A stretch of 64,000 nucleotides of DNA from Hoeflea prorocentri (lineage in GTDB: Bacteria; Pseudomonadota; Alphaproteobacteria; Rhizobiales; Rhizobiaceae): contig NZ_JAPJZI010000001.1 in the NCBI RefSeq assembly GCF_027944115.1, positions 2,852,001 to 2,916,000 on the forward strand. Direction: 5' to 3'. Position numbers and translations under genes: made by a program. Below, one piece after another: positions 36,501 to 43,432 of this stretch. The stretch's first letter is position 1, and each line of letters starts with the position of its first letter. Below the pieces are notes generated by a model. It searched no databases, was not told where the DNA came from, and worked only from the letters and a program-made list of their open reading frames with translations.

Positions 36501-36877
36501 TCTTCTGTGGTACTGAAGGTTTTTTGTCCGGTGACAATGGCCGTGGCCAGCTTGTTGATCAGCGGATTGGGTATCTTGCCGATTTCAACCAGGGCACGCC
36601 CGAAGGCCTCCCCGGCTTCATCGGCCTCCTTCAGTATTTTGATTGCCTTTTGCAGCTCCTTGCGCGTGTCCTCGGTCAGCCCCTTGTATTCGCGTATGGT
36701 CGCGGCAATGGCGCCGAAGGTGGAAAGGATTTCAAGCGTCGTGCCAAGCGGATCGGGATCGTCCTCCGACAGCGTGCTGACGGTGCCGGCGACTGCGCTG
36801 GTCGCATCGACCAGGTTTGCCGCGTTGTCGAATGTCGACCCCACCTTTCCCAAACGACTGACGATGCGTACGGCCAT
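27515..36877 (-). CDS. Giant RTX / cadherin-like type I secreted protein (3,120 residues)
   Basis: A very large acidic protein without Sec signal. Residues 1 to about 400 are alpha-helical and free of RTX. A first block of glycine-Asp nonapeptides (GGxGxDxxx) lies at about 450-590 (DNA about 35100-35530), a second short block at about 1160-1240 (DNA about 33150-33400), then many bacterial Ig/cadherin-like modules with VNDAP linkers, including two dystroglycan-type cadherin domains at about 2650-2850. A final RTX block begins at about 2965 and leads to the C-terminal secretion signal region. Ca2+ would fold it outside the cell. It is probably a surface or biofilm adhesin exported by the following two gene products. 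The start follows TGGAGG. Confidence 0.92.
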   Translation of the reverse strand: MAVRIVSRLGKVGSTFDNAANLVDATSAVAGTVSTLSEDDPDPLGTTLEILSTFGAIAATIREYKGLTEDTRKELQKAIKILKEADEAGEAFGRALVEIGKIPNPLINKLATAIVTGQKTFSTTEDQFQFALKELDAGLKVLDTKLAKVLKVVDNVGSVAGVAELIYDLYNAVVKEQGTVFGVFLNTFIPTFGFEIPDPTAQGGSEPGVALPVADANQNVADEVGQSFDVFSARLQVHTNKMDDLNQSFANLIETIKNLVPEANLDNPAAYLEGEIIAAIDRASSILETDLPLDAINEFAEILEPLDDIVGVLEAVQEAIQPVLDFFGPVLSIIDKVIDGLSDALGLSALEAKIKELIQDQIDDLTQPIRDKIDDAVDEITGSIVNAMSDLLNQFVDIKDQLLDLALNPGIEVGDRQGISNDVLNGEAMAAGGAGDDIIMLQLDSRFSDGHGGMALGGDGNDRITGTSLIDIINGGAGSDIISGLAGDDKLFGGTGSEDPLSDEGDIISGGAGNDAIFGSNKNDLLIGGTGNDAIYGDSGNDQIFGDDGNDLLDGEDGEDTLEGGLGDDILNGGADNDILIDTSGNNILDGGEGLDEIRTLGDVSAVNTILDTTAVLRGGAGREILQFGDALAVGSDATPGAFFDGGANTDIVEVGNIDLDRLSAVLENFETLKVTAQTGEEKTIALQAESLRSFDQVELLGEGAFRFDIRGGTFDTDMMFTDQSLLIDWSSLTPVSNAQNGPSAGQGGRPISLLAPVTFQLNGNLGETGGTVIGSQRTKLGMVFEGSDGDDLIVGGAGSDVIRGGLGADILDGGSSDTGDRFDLESAVGDVILGTVEELNGDTIRNLSNRVDKVRIEGSEDYHLTFDTQPGQTIVAVYLSQAAFDAGDAALGSFTLEGDYPKLFSQGGSYIAEDGTETSYVEVFNNNVPPTAVNDLVVSRYQGEGDTPQVIDPFANDFDVDTPADPSEGIVRRQIAVTESLAALFRTIDIDDEDAARQAFADGITPVAIGTELLTEAGNKLIFTADGIVYEAPEQSVTFRDSQAGDAGLLGFFGVEGFYDTSEALPFFGWDRISYKVFDLDGELSNTANVDILIRPDRVTLADGTRALPSVGITATGANPGNYVATLTDQTGQNIGQDLIDSSGDADSSNHAVGHDYFYITDPGSYQGLGGTDVMDGRDATGALRLFGGTGADWVEGGDFDDLLSGGGYSDSYNPQSMRAEGDAPEQGNILIGNGGNNVYSASSGGTAGETQWLVEAPRDTTYILNGGAETISGTPLTSRSGDGVNFDPFFGLKMGAAALQDDRIIGFDNDDQIALALSDDTLTGVGFTSQAYVAPNVFIPLRTGMILTELDMTSELGKRNKDIIGESRFINENGFFEGHDFQTTFDFALSGPQGQGSFWYEQPGFDGFPQIVSYAIEAVAIDENGAAAPQTELTISLKSFRFDVENRLQSHIYADLIEDPELLDPFNLDNDPFFHTNISRATDLIPGAHVSFSMILDGAYQDRFVLDVTSGMAGGAGEAPLIFTDLGTHFSDQPYAYEYVTDDEISAAEALGKNIALSIRYDSSAPVAVADTAQLARGRAVTFDLLANDTDADGDVLRLFDIEFESAGQEADLLDGDTSNGELILQTDPNTGFGTGIVTYVAAPDYIGDVNFSYIATDGEYQSEAQSVSINVTGLAPVLGDDRIVLKANSDAVGSAELLPGGTRFIPLSVLTANDVDPDLAEALNSQSFDVTGASFIRPPFGEDPFEDIRAGTDIAFGRYPGNGEYGVFLRGSLIDALSAGATSPTGTTGASTSFTYTLEDAGEAGRSNEAHVEVFVAADFALAPNGTVSVAEDASIALDIVSGRSGGFGDVEILSASAALGEGTTTEVGTVEIYGDGIIFTPSPDIFGVTALIDVVVADQLGSTETIPVRIEITPSEDAPEVRNLSATGGANSLATDEDTAVEGLVTLFDLDELDPAVLGVQTALDMAEALRNNTPELIDPADLALIADKVLAPADLGPIVTTQGGSFQLTASASPLVYSYEYTPAADFEGSDSVAIDWVAPDGTTGSVVWDIDVTGINDAPIFTTDDPTSDAPETLDVASDLELNLLDDVTDVDGNVDPASVVIENAPDPLVATIAVSPDGTATITGVGSGPTQFSYSVADEAGLRSETRTVYLDVNEPPEAVDDNAIITAPGQRILIDAITNDTDGDGDVSYVLGPDGLPQALDPQQTLDPNAAPGLLGSVEWSVADGAFIYTAPTDPALFGQTDVFYYEVQDNDGTTSRAAVFIELTSPEAPALRLGTNDADDVAARESNEEFFLGAGADSVQGTLINLDGDQIYDFDPDDTLIVEGLSADDITITTSRIRTEKPPVISVAALTEIPSVAGLFGGVTVEELRSAFVGNTMLEISTGTEVSTIVLNGAYLGTFEAVNTPEGNVAISYKPTTGPDPLLNGSPNDNDLQASEANTEVAGEGGDDVVQTQGAAASGGAGEDAIIALGAAAMQGGADADLFVIGAAGTDTVLEDFNPYDGDRIAISIPAYINDDGTMATDRLSITRDEDGVLTLWGNPDLIGDVEPPVLEQLARFTLPEGLNAGIDGARGDEDTEISGTVADNVSEIGGDAKTFAVETDPANGHVVMETDGSYTYTPNANFFGTDSFTYRVTLATDGGQLTDTATVEITIDLVNDAPTLEAPLADVSSAEDTPLEFSIPPDAFADIEGTELALSATLTDASDLPDWLDFDAETGTFSGLPPKDFNGPVDVRVTAFDGEHAVSDDFTLDITPVNDKPVTGQELADQSFDEDTAVSFTLPADAFDDVDGDTLALSVELANGEALPGWLGFEASTGTFSGQPPLNFNGNLDVVVIASDGELEARSAFSLEITPVNDAPVANTDTGFEVDAGASLVFSTADILANDTDADGDALSVVSVTGAENGSLQVASDGTIIYTPAADFDGVETLTYEVFDGTETSEGEIQINVIGTATDPYEGWRQGTDGNDVLLGSLFAQNQIYGGDGNDLIIGGFRSDELAGGDGNDLIFGGFGNDDITGGAGRDFLIGGAGRDTFNYASGAGIDIIADFDTGRRWFSSGGDRITIDVDGVDSFDALLAHASQVGRHTVFDFGNGDLLVLNHTRLSALDGDAFSFF

Positions 36878-37247
36878 GCCCTACCTCCAGGCTCATGCGC
36901 CGCGAGCATTTGCTCCACAGCAGCGGATAAATCTCTCACCAAGGTCACGCCTGCAGCCGCCAAAGCGGCCAACAGTGCACGCGCAGCATGTTCCGGGCAC
37001 AGTCCCGCAACCGGACGCTGTCAACCTTTTGTTCACAATCATGCCGGTCAGGCGTTGAATTCCTATGGGGTGAATCCCCCAATTGCCGTATGACGGTTAA
37101 CCGGAATGAGAGGGTTGATGTTTCATGGACCGCGCGACGGAGGGACCGGCATTGGAAAGTCGGGGGGCGGCGCTAATTTGGTCTCACGGACATTGCTCTT
37201 AACCGGCAGTTCATGCCAGCCAGTGAAAGCTCGACGCCGGAGACCGT
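36878..37247. other. Divergent intergenic region between RTX gene and response regulator
   Basis: 370 bases holding promoters for both directions. I see no convincing palindrome or RNA structure; the short frames through it look spurious. Confidence 0.4.
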
Positions 37248-37910
37248 ATGACGACTAAATCACCGCAGTTCACCGCACTCATCGCGGACGATCATGACCT
37301 GATCCGATCTGCGTTGCGCCTGGCGCTGGAAAAACCCGGGTCAATCGAGCCCGATGGCATTGGTGTTGTCGCAGAAGCATCCAACGGTATTGAGGCCGTA
37401 TCGGCAGCCAAACGTTTCAAGCCCGACCTGATTATTCTCGATATTTCCATGCCGCTTGCCTCCGGCGCGGAAGTGTTTGAGGACATACGCCGCTGGTCGC
37501 CTGATTCGCGCATTGTCATTTTGACCGCGGTTACCTCGCCTGGCCTTCTGGCCAGCATAAAAGATGGCGGTGCTGCCGGCCTCTTTTCAAAGGCAGGCAG
37601 CAATGAGGAACTGTTTGCCCAGCTTCCCCACATCCTGCGCGGCGGCACATATTTTGCCGAGAGCATGACAAGAATCATCAGCAGGAGTGAAAAACACATA
37701 AACCTGACCGCGCGCGAACGGCAATATCTGACAATGGTTCTGCGCGGCAAAAGCAATGCGGACATTGCCGACGGGATGGGCATCAGTGCAAAAACTGCCG
37801 AAAAACATCGCGCCAGCATGATGAAGAAGCTCGGCGTGCATTCGGCCGCGCAATTGTTTCACCGGGCCAACGAGCTTGGGATGATTGAAGCCTCCGATCA
37901 GCCTGACTGA
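37248..37910 (+). CDS. NarL/FixJ-type response regulator
   Basis: A 220-residue two-component response regulator. The receiver domain (about 8-130) has the acidic pair ADDHD, phospho-acceptor Asp65 (LIILDISMP), the Thr in ILTAVTS and the conserved Lys in LFSKAGS. The LuxR-type DNA-binding domain (about 148-212; LTARERQYLTMVLRGKSNADIADGMGIS, cut here by motif) is complete. Its last 13 bases overlap the end of a convergent histidine kinase gene, its probable partner. It is divergent from the giant RTX gene, which may be its target. Confidence 0.93.
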   Translation: MTTKSPQFTALIADDHDLIRSALRLALEKPGSIEPDGIGVVAEASNGIEAVSAAKRFKPDLIILDISMPLASGAEVFEDIRRWSPDSRIVILTAVTSPGLLASIKDGGAAGLFSKAGSNEELFAQLPHILRGGTYFAESMTRIISRSEKHINLTARERQYLTMVLRGKSNADIADGMGISAKTAEKHRASMMKKLGVHSAAQLFHRANELGMIEASDQPD

Positions 37911-39847
37911 CTGACCGGGACCGGCATATTCAAGGAAATCGCGGCCCCCTTTCCCTCCGGCGCGAGCAATTGCAGATCAAAGTTCAAGGACTCCGCCAGG
38001 TCGTGGGCAATTGCCAGGCCAAACCCCTGCCCCTCGATGCCGTCAGAATGACGCTCGAGGCGCACCTTGCGTCTGATCGCCAGCTGGAATTCTTCCTGGG
38101 TCAGGCCGGGACCATCATCACGCACTTCTACCGCAATCGTTTTGCCTCTGCGGCTCGCATGCAGGCGTATGGCGCCCTCGGTAGAATATTTGATGGCGTT
38201 GGCAACCAGATTGCTCAGTATGCGCATGACCTGCAAAGCCGGCACCTCGACATCCGGTATATCCGGATCAAGCAAAAGGTTCGTGCCTTTTTGCTGAGCG
38301 TCTTCAATAAACATCGCGTGGATCGTATTGAGCAGTTCGGGCAGGCCTATCATTTCGGAACTGGCTGGCGCTTCGTTGTTTGCCGACACATGCTCCGCCA
38401 AAAGGTTCTCCAGATAGTCCAGCGTCGTCTCGGCCGTTGCCCATCCATCGCTGAGTCTGTCGTCGCCGGTCAGCGAGTTCACCGTCAGGCGCAGGGCATT
38501 CAGCGGTTGGCGTAGATCATGCAGTGCATTCTGTGAGGATATATCCCGGTCGCGGGCCGCCTCTTCCGCCTCAGCATATTTGTTTTCCAGCGCCTGCAGG
38601 CGGCGGCTCAAATCAAGGTTCTCGCGCGTCTGGGCGAGGTTCTCCTGCAGGACCTCCTGCTGCAGTGTACGTTCCTGGAGATACCGGTCGGCGATGGCAA
38701 GGCCCATCAAGCCAGCGTCCAGGACCATCACAAGCCGCATGAAGTCGAGTTGCGCTTCCTGCGAAATGTCCAGGCCGATCCAATGCTGCAAGGTCATGAT
38801 GAGCGCCGCGAACGCGCCGCCAATCCAGGCAAACATGAAAAACCGGACCATCTTGAAACGTTCAATGGCCGCGACGACACCGGCGGAAATACAAGCAATG
38901 ATGGATATCAGAGCAAACAGCACCATGAGCTTCTTGGCCATCTGCGTGTCAATCAGCGCATAGATATCAAGGCCAATGGCGGCGGCGATCACCGCGTAGA
39001 GAACCTTGTTCATGACCGGGTGGTACTTCGCCGTTTCCAGAAAAAGCCGCGTATATATCGCGCCGCAGATAATGAAGCTGCTTCCCCACACGAGGCTCGC
39101 ATTGGTGTTGAACCATGGGGCGTTTGGCCACAGATATTGGAACCCGGTTCCATCGGAATGCACGATGTACATCAAAATGCTGCCGGCATAGGCGGCATAG
39201 GCCGGAAAAACACTGAGCCGCAATATCGCAAACGCGATCAAGGCAGCCACGACCATGATCGTCATCATGCCGTAGAATACGAACTTCTTGGCCGTATTAT
39301 TGGCTGCCTGTCCTGCAAATGACTCTCGGCTTTCGAGGGTCATTTTCGCCTCCGACGAACCGCCGGATGCATAACGGACCAGGATGGTGGCTGTTTCGTT
39401 CGGTTGGAGATTGAGCGGTGCGACCAGTTGGGCATAGGGGACGGGCCGTTCGGAAAATGTGCTTTGCGGCGTCAAATCCTCAACGGTGTCAACGCGGCCA
39501 TCCTCGTGGACAACGAAAACAGCGAAATACTGGAAGAAATTCTCGCGAACCCAAAGACGGGTTTCCCGTTCCCTGTCCTCCAGATTCTGGACTTCAAAGC
39601 GCAACCATATGCGCGCACGGGTATAACCAAAACGCGGAAACGGATCCTCGACCTGCTGAAAATTGATTTGAGGCCCGAGGACATCTTCAACGGACAGGTC
39701 CCGGTCTTCGTCCAGGAAATAGCTGATTTCCCCGATCAGGTCGCTGCTTGTGAAGTCCGGCCCCACTTCAACGGCTGCCTGGGCCGCTGCGCCAAGCAGA
39801 CAAATCTGCAGCCAAATCGAGGCGATCGTCAAGCCAAATCTAGACAT
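37898..39847 (-). CDS. 7TMR-DISM sensor histidine kinase
   Basis: A 649-residue membrane kinase. A signal peptide (1 to about 24) is followed by a periplasmic 7TMR-DISM extracellular beta domain (about 28-175), seven transmembrane helices (about 190-385), a coiled coil (about 390-435), a HisKA domain with His443 in ALHDLRQPLNAL and a HATPase domain with NLVANAIKYS, DDGPGL and GFGLAI. The extracellular domain type is often linked with carbohydrate-ligand sensing. It faces the response regulator gene and overlaps it by 13 bases at the 3' ends, an unusual arrangement for a cognate pair. Starts at ATG 39847. Confidence 0.93.
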   Translation of the reverse strand: MSRFGLTIASIWLQICLLGAAAQAAVEVGPDFTSSDLIGEISYFLDEDRDLSVEDVLGPQINFQQVEDPFPRFGYTRARIWLRFEVQNLEDRERETRLWVRENFFQYFAVFVVHEDGRVDTVEDLTPQSTFSERPVPYAQLVAPLNLQPNETATILVRYASGGSSEAKMTLESRESFAGQAANNTAKKFVFYGMMTIMVVAALIAFAILRLSVFPAYAAYAGSILMYIVHSDGTGFQYLWPNAPWFNTNASLVWGSSFIICGAIYTRLFLETAKYHPVMNKVLYAVIAAAIGLDIYALIDTQMAKKLMVLFALISIIACISAGVVAAIERFKMVRFFMFAWIGGAFAALIMTLQHWIGLDISQEAQLDFMRLVMVLDAGLMGLAIADRYLQERTLQQEVLQENLAQTRENLDLSRRLQALENKYAEAEEAARDRDISSQNALHDLRQPLNALRLTVNSLTGDDRLSDGWATAETTLDYLENLLAEHVSANNEAPASSEMIGLPELLNTIHAMFIEDAQQKGTNLLLDPDIPDVEVPALQVMRILSNLVANAIKYSTEGAIRLHASRRGKTIAVEVRDDGPGLTQEEFQLAIRRKVRLERHSDGIEGQGFGLAIAHDLAESLNFDLQLLAPEGKGAAISLNMPVPVSQSG

Positions 39848-40062
39848 TCAGTATGACGTCGCGCCCCCAACCAAGATCCCAGTATTGTGTGTGTCCAATC
39901 CCGGGTTCACCGCTCTTTTTACTGTCAGCTTGGCACTTTAGACAACAACTGACAATCCGTGTTGAAAAGCTCTTATCATTGTTGGGCGGTGAGGTTCTCT
40001 CTTGATCCGTTTGCAGACGGCTGTTCAACCAACGCCTTTTTCATCGCGGCACAAACAGACAG

Positions 40063-40087
40063 AGGCGCACCGGGGGACGGTGCGCCT
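40063..40087 (-). terminator. Terminator hairpin after hypothetical secreted protein
   Basis: A 10-bp perfect stem AGGCGCACCG / CGGTGCGCCT with a five-base loop, 25 bases past the stop of the minus-strand gene at 40113. A weak T-containing tail follows on the minus strand. Confidence 0.6.
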
Positions 40088-40112
40088 GTGTTGATTGATG
40101 TTCGCGAAGAAT

Positions 40113-41000
40113 TCAGCCAGCGAAATTCTTGGCGCCCTTTGTGCAGTTCACCTTGAGCGGGATCCACTGCGTTGACCCCTTATGCCCGATGGCGACCACT
40201 TTGTACTTGCGGTTTGTGGTCTTGTTGAACTTGTAGGTTTTGGCCCAACGTTTTGAGAAACCTCCGCCACCTCTGGAGGTTGTGACGCTCGCTTTCTGCT
40301 TTTCGCCGTCGCCGCGATAATAGAGGAACTCAACCTTGCCCGGGCGGGTGGTGTGAAACTCCGCCACCATCTTGACCGGCTTGCCGCATTTGGGTCTTGC
40401 GGGGATGGTGTAGAGCTTCAGGCCCTTGAGCTTCATGGCAACGGTCGAATTGCCCGTGCGCTTGGGACCTTTCCCGTGGCAGACAACTTTTGCCGTCATG
40501 ACCGAACTGCGCTTAACGGTCTGCTCATGCTTTCCAAAATGCGTATGCTTTACGGAGAGCTGACCTTTCAGGCCCAGGTCCCTTACGACTTTCTGGCCGC
40601 CGCCATGGGCGTTGCATGCAGCGCGGGCTGCCTTTTCCTGGCCTTTCATGACATTGCTGCCGATGTTGAGCGTAACGAGCTTTTCGCTCTTGTTCTTGAT
40701 GTGTGACAGTGAGCCGATCAAAACACCTTCAAGCAGGAACTCGGCATCGACAACATGGTGCGCAATGCCGCCCTTGTTTTGCCTGATCCGGTATTTCATG
40801 CGCGGCTTGAAGGCCCTTCCCTTGTTCGCCCACACCCATTTGCCATTTTGAAACTTCATCTCGTAAACGGGATAGTCTTCATAAGCGCTCTTCACGAAAT
40901 GAAATTTGACTTCCTTGATCTTGGCGCTTGCCTGCGTGGCACCCAAAGCAGATACCAGCACAATTGCCGCCAATGCGGATTTAAAGATCTTATTCCTCAT
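40113..41000 (-). CDS. Secreted protein of unknown function, basic
   Basis: A 295-residue exported protein. ATG 41000, after AGAGGAAACGC, begins a signal peptide (MRNKIFKSALAAIVLVSALG, cut near TQASA); the frame also runs upstream to 41081 but that would bury the signal. The mature protein is Lys-rich, with four or more cysteines and two apparent halves: an N-terminal part (VKFHFVKSAYEDYPVYEMKF onwards) and a C-terminal part containing FHTTRPGKVEFLYYRGDGEK, which looks like a beta-sandwich. I do not recognise the family. It is alone between the sensor kinase and a small membrane protein, with its own terminator. Confidence 0.75.
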   Translation of the reverse strand: MRNKIFKSALAAIVLVSALGATQASAKIKEVKFHFVKSAYEDYPVYEMKFQNGKWVWANKGRAFKPRMKYRIRQNKGGIAHHVVDAEFLLEGVLIGSLSHIKNKSEKLVTLNIGSNVMKGQEKAARAACNAHGGGQKVVRDLGLKGQLSVKHTHFGKHEQTVKRSSVMTAKVVCHGKGPKRTGNSTVAMKLKGLKLYTIPARPKCGKPVKMVAEFHTTRPGKVEFLYYRGDGEKQKASVTTSRGGGGFSKRWAKTYKFNKTTNRKYKVVAIGHKGSTQWIPLKVNCTKGAKNFAG

Positions 41001-41474
41001 TTTGCGTTTCCTCTTGTCTCCAACCAGGCCACGGGGCCTGACGGTTTCAATCATGGCGACGGTGAACGTTTTCGTGTCCATCGCGGTGACATCCGACAGG
41101 TAGGAAGCGTTTGTTTCGATACATTTTCAGAAATAGGCGAACGTGTTTCAGTCATGTTTCAAATCATATGACGGAAGAGCCATGTCTGCCTTGGACAGTG
41201 CTTCGGCCCTCGCGCAGCCTTCCGTCACACAGCCGCATTCAGTCATTTTGGGCGGGTTCAAATCGCAAGCTCGCAGCCACCGGGACGAGCACTCGACAAC
41301 AGAATCCATCCAATAGTTTGGACGGTAGGATACAACCGGTCGAAACCCCTTCCGCCAAGGATAGCGGCCCTGACGGTCGCGACGCCTTGCGCCCAGAAGC
41401 GGGAACGCGCCGCGTTCACAGTCGCTGCCAACCCGCTTAAACGATTATTTACGACTTTCTGACAGCTCTTGCAT
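41001..41474. other. Intergenic region, 474 bases
   Basis: Lies between two divergent genes. No convincing small gene, RNA or repeat seen; frames through it have no recognisable protein pattern. Confidence 0.4.
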
Positions 41475-41987
41475 ATGATGGTGAATACAACGTCAGGTAG
41501 GTCTGGAAGGCCTTTCAGAGACCGCAATTGGCCGGGCGTCCTGATCGCGGCCGCAATTGTCAGCCTGTTTTCCCATTGGTTCTGGCACTATTCTCATTTG
41601 AAGGCTCAGTTTTCCGGCGAAACAGCGCAAGCTTCAGCGACAATCAAGGAGATCTCCTCACGTGGATGCCGTGTCCTTGATCGTTGCAATGGCGCGCAGG
41701 CGCGGGTCTTTGAGGCGCGCATTCAGTACCAAACAACACATGGTGAAGCGGTTACCGCATTGATGAAATTCGGGTCGCGGTTTTGGAGTGAAGGCGACAC
41801 AATCGACATCGTCTACCCGGTCGCTAATCCTGACGTGGTGACCTTCGATCTGGATAGCACTCTAAGGTATTGGACTTTTCGGCAAATTGAGGCTCTTGTG
41901 ATCCTTTTCATTGGTATCGGTATTGGATTGCATCAATGGTTCAGTCCAAACAGTAGCGACAGCAGGATCGCGTTTCGCTCTGATTGA
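41475..41987 (+). CDS. Small membrane protein, possibly DUF3592-like
   Basis: About 170 residues. A hydrophobic helix near residues 22-42 (WPGVLIAAAIVSLFSHWF) and another near 140-158 (ALVILFIGIGIGLHQWF) flank a soluble domain of beta strands (ARVFEARIQYQTTHGEAVTALMKF, cut from a longer run; EGDTIDIVYPVANPDVV). The arrangement of a first helix, a beta domain with a YxxxNP-like VYPVANPD motif, and a last helix resembles DUF3592 proteins. Starts at 41475 or 41478 are both possible, with no clear ribosome site. Function unknown; monocistronic. Confidence 0.65.
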   Translation: MMVNTTSGRSGRPFRDRNWPGVLIAAAIVSLFSHWFWHYSHLKAQFSGETAQASATIKEISSRGCRVLDRCNGAQARVFEARIQYQTTHGEAVTALMKFGSRFWSEGDTIDIVYPVANPDVVTFDLDSTLRYWTFRQIEALVILFIGIGIGLHQWFSPNSSDSRIAFRSD

Positions 41988-42124
41988 ACCGGAAGGGATT
42001 GAACGAACCCTGTCGCTTTCAGCAGATCCTCTTTGCCATCCAAGGTAAATGTCGGTAACGGCCTGTAATGAACATTCGCCCGCCACTCCGGATGCTGCCG
42101 ATCAGTCCCATCTGGGTGGGATGA

Positions 42125-43432
42125 TCAGTAACTCTCGCGATAAAGCGTGAATACGTCTTCCGCTGGCATGCCGTCGACATGGGCCATTTCGCTGGACTTG
42201 TGTGCGGCATAGACTTTCACAAAAGCTTCGCCAAACCATTTTACAGCAGAATCTGAGCTGGAGAACCGCCCAAGCGCCGCACCCAGGGATTGAGGGAGCC
42301 GTTCCACCCCAAGCTCTGCCAGTCCGGCGCTGTCAAGTTCGGACAAATCTTCTTTCGTTGGCAGCGGCGTAGGAAGGTCATCCTCGACACCCTGCGCCAT
42401 CGCGTGCATCAATGCGGCCATCGCGATATAGGGGCTGGCTGCCGCATCAACAGACCGGACCTCCCAGTTGAACTTAGAATCCGCATTGGGGTCCTCCGGC
42501 TTTACCGGGCAAATGCGCACAGCTGCCTCGCGATCGCAGATGCTCATATTGTTGAAGGCAGCGCTCCAACGATGAGGGACAAGGCGGGCATAGGAGATCA
42601 CACTCGGTGCCAGGAGCGCTTGTATCTCAGGCAAATGGCGCAGCAATCCCGCAACCATTGCTCCGGCGGGCGCCGACAATCCGCCCGGGCCATCGACGTC
42701 TCGAGTAGCCGGCGTGCCGTCGCTCTGTCGCAGACTGAGATGGATGTGCACGCCATTCCCGACCGCGCCTGGAGAGGAAAGCGGTGTGAAGGAGGCTCGC
42801 AGTCCGTGCCGCTCCGCAAGAGTTTGTACCAGCGCACGGAACAGCACCGCCTCGTCGGCTGCGCGCAGGGCTGGTTTCGGCCCCATAGTGACCTCAGCCT
42901 GATCAGGGCCGAACTCCCGGATCAACAGCTCGGGTGAGATTCCTGCCGCCTCCATTGCGCTGCCAAGATCAGTGCCGAACGGTGCAAGTGCTCGGAAGCC
43001 GTCGTGTGTGAAGCTGTCACCCGGACTCCGGTTTAACCCCTCGACCAGAAACTCGTGCTCAAATGCCGCGATCACATCGAGGCCCGAAACCTCTCGAAGC
43101 CGCTGTATGGCAGCCTTCAACATCGAACGGGGACAGCATTCGAACGGTGTGCCGTCAAGATGTGTAATGTCGCCGAGTATCAACTCGGTTTCCGGCATAT
43201 CTGCTCCGCCCGGCATTGGGCAGACCGCTTCGGAATCACCGGCCAGCACCAGATCGCCGAATGAGCCATAGGGGCCTTCTCCAATCGTGTCGAAGCAGGT
43301 GATCAACGAGTTGGTCGGCACCCATCCCACCGACAAAGCCTCGGAGCGCGCCGATCGGCCGATCACCCCCTTGCCGCGCAGCTTTCCGGCCAGATCACTT
43401 GTAGCCACAAAGCTCAAGACCTTGCCCGTCAT
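42125..43432 (-). CDS. Glutamine-synthetase-family ligase
   Basis: A 435-residue protein of the glutamine synthetase superfamily, cytosolic. Visible features are the beta-grasp-like N-terminal part, the first metal-binding motif AAFEHEFL, the second Glu pair region (FGPDQAEVTMGP), the ATP/metal His in GNGVHIHLSL and the glutamate-binding region (VPHRWSAAFNN). Divergence from true GlnA suggests a gamma-glutamyl-amine ligase, such as the enzymes that glutamylate polyamines, ethanolamine or other amines for catabolism. ATG 43432 overlaps the stop of the RpiR regulator (ATGA), so it is co-translated with it. TTG-started extension upstream is unlikely. Confidence 0.85.
   Translation of the reverse strand: MTGKVLSFVATSDLAGKLRGKGVIGRSARSEALSVGWVPTNSLITCFDTIGEGPYGSFGDLVLAGDSEAVCPMPGGADMPETELILGDITHLDGTPFECCPRSMLKAAIQRLREVSGLDVIAAFEHEFLVEGLNRSPGDSFTHDGFRALAPFGTDLGSAMEAAGISPELLIREFGPDQAEVTMGPKPALRAADEAVLFRALVQTLAERHGLRASFTPLSSPGAVGNGVHIHLSLRQSDGTPATRDVDGPGGLSAPAGAMVAGLLRHLPEIQALLAPSVISYARLVPHRWSAAFNNMSICDREAAVRICPVKPEDPNADSKFNWEVRSVDAAASPYIAMAALMHAMAQGVEDDLPTPLPTKEDLSELDSAGLAELGVERLPQSLGAALGRFSSSDSAVKWFGEAFVKVYAAHKSSEMAHVDGMPAEDVFTLYRESY

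Noticed and set aside
41111-41440. Possible 109-residue plus-strand gene
   Set aside because: No ribosome site, low-complexity Ser/Arg-rich sequence, no recognisable pattern.
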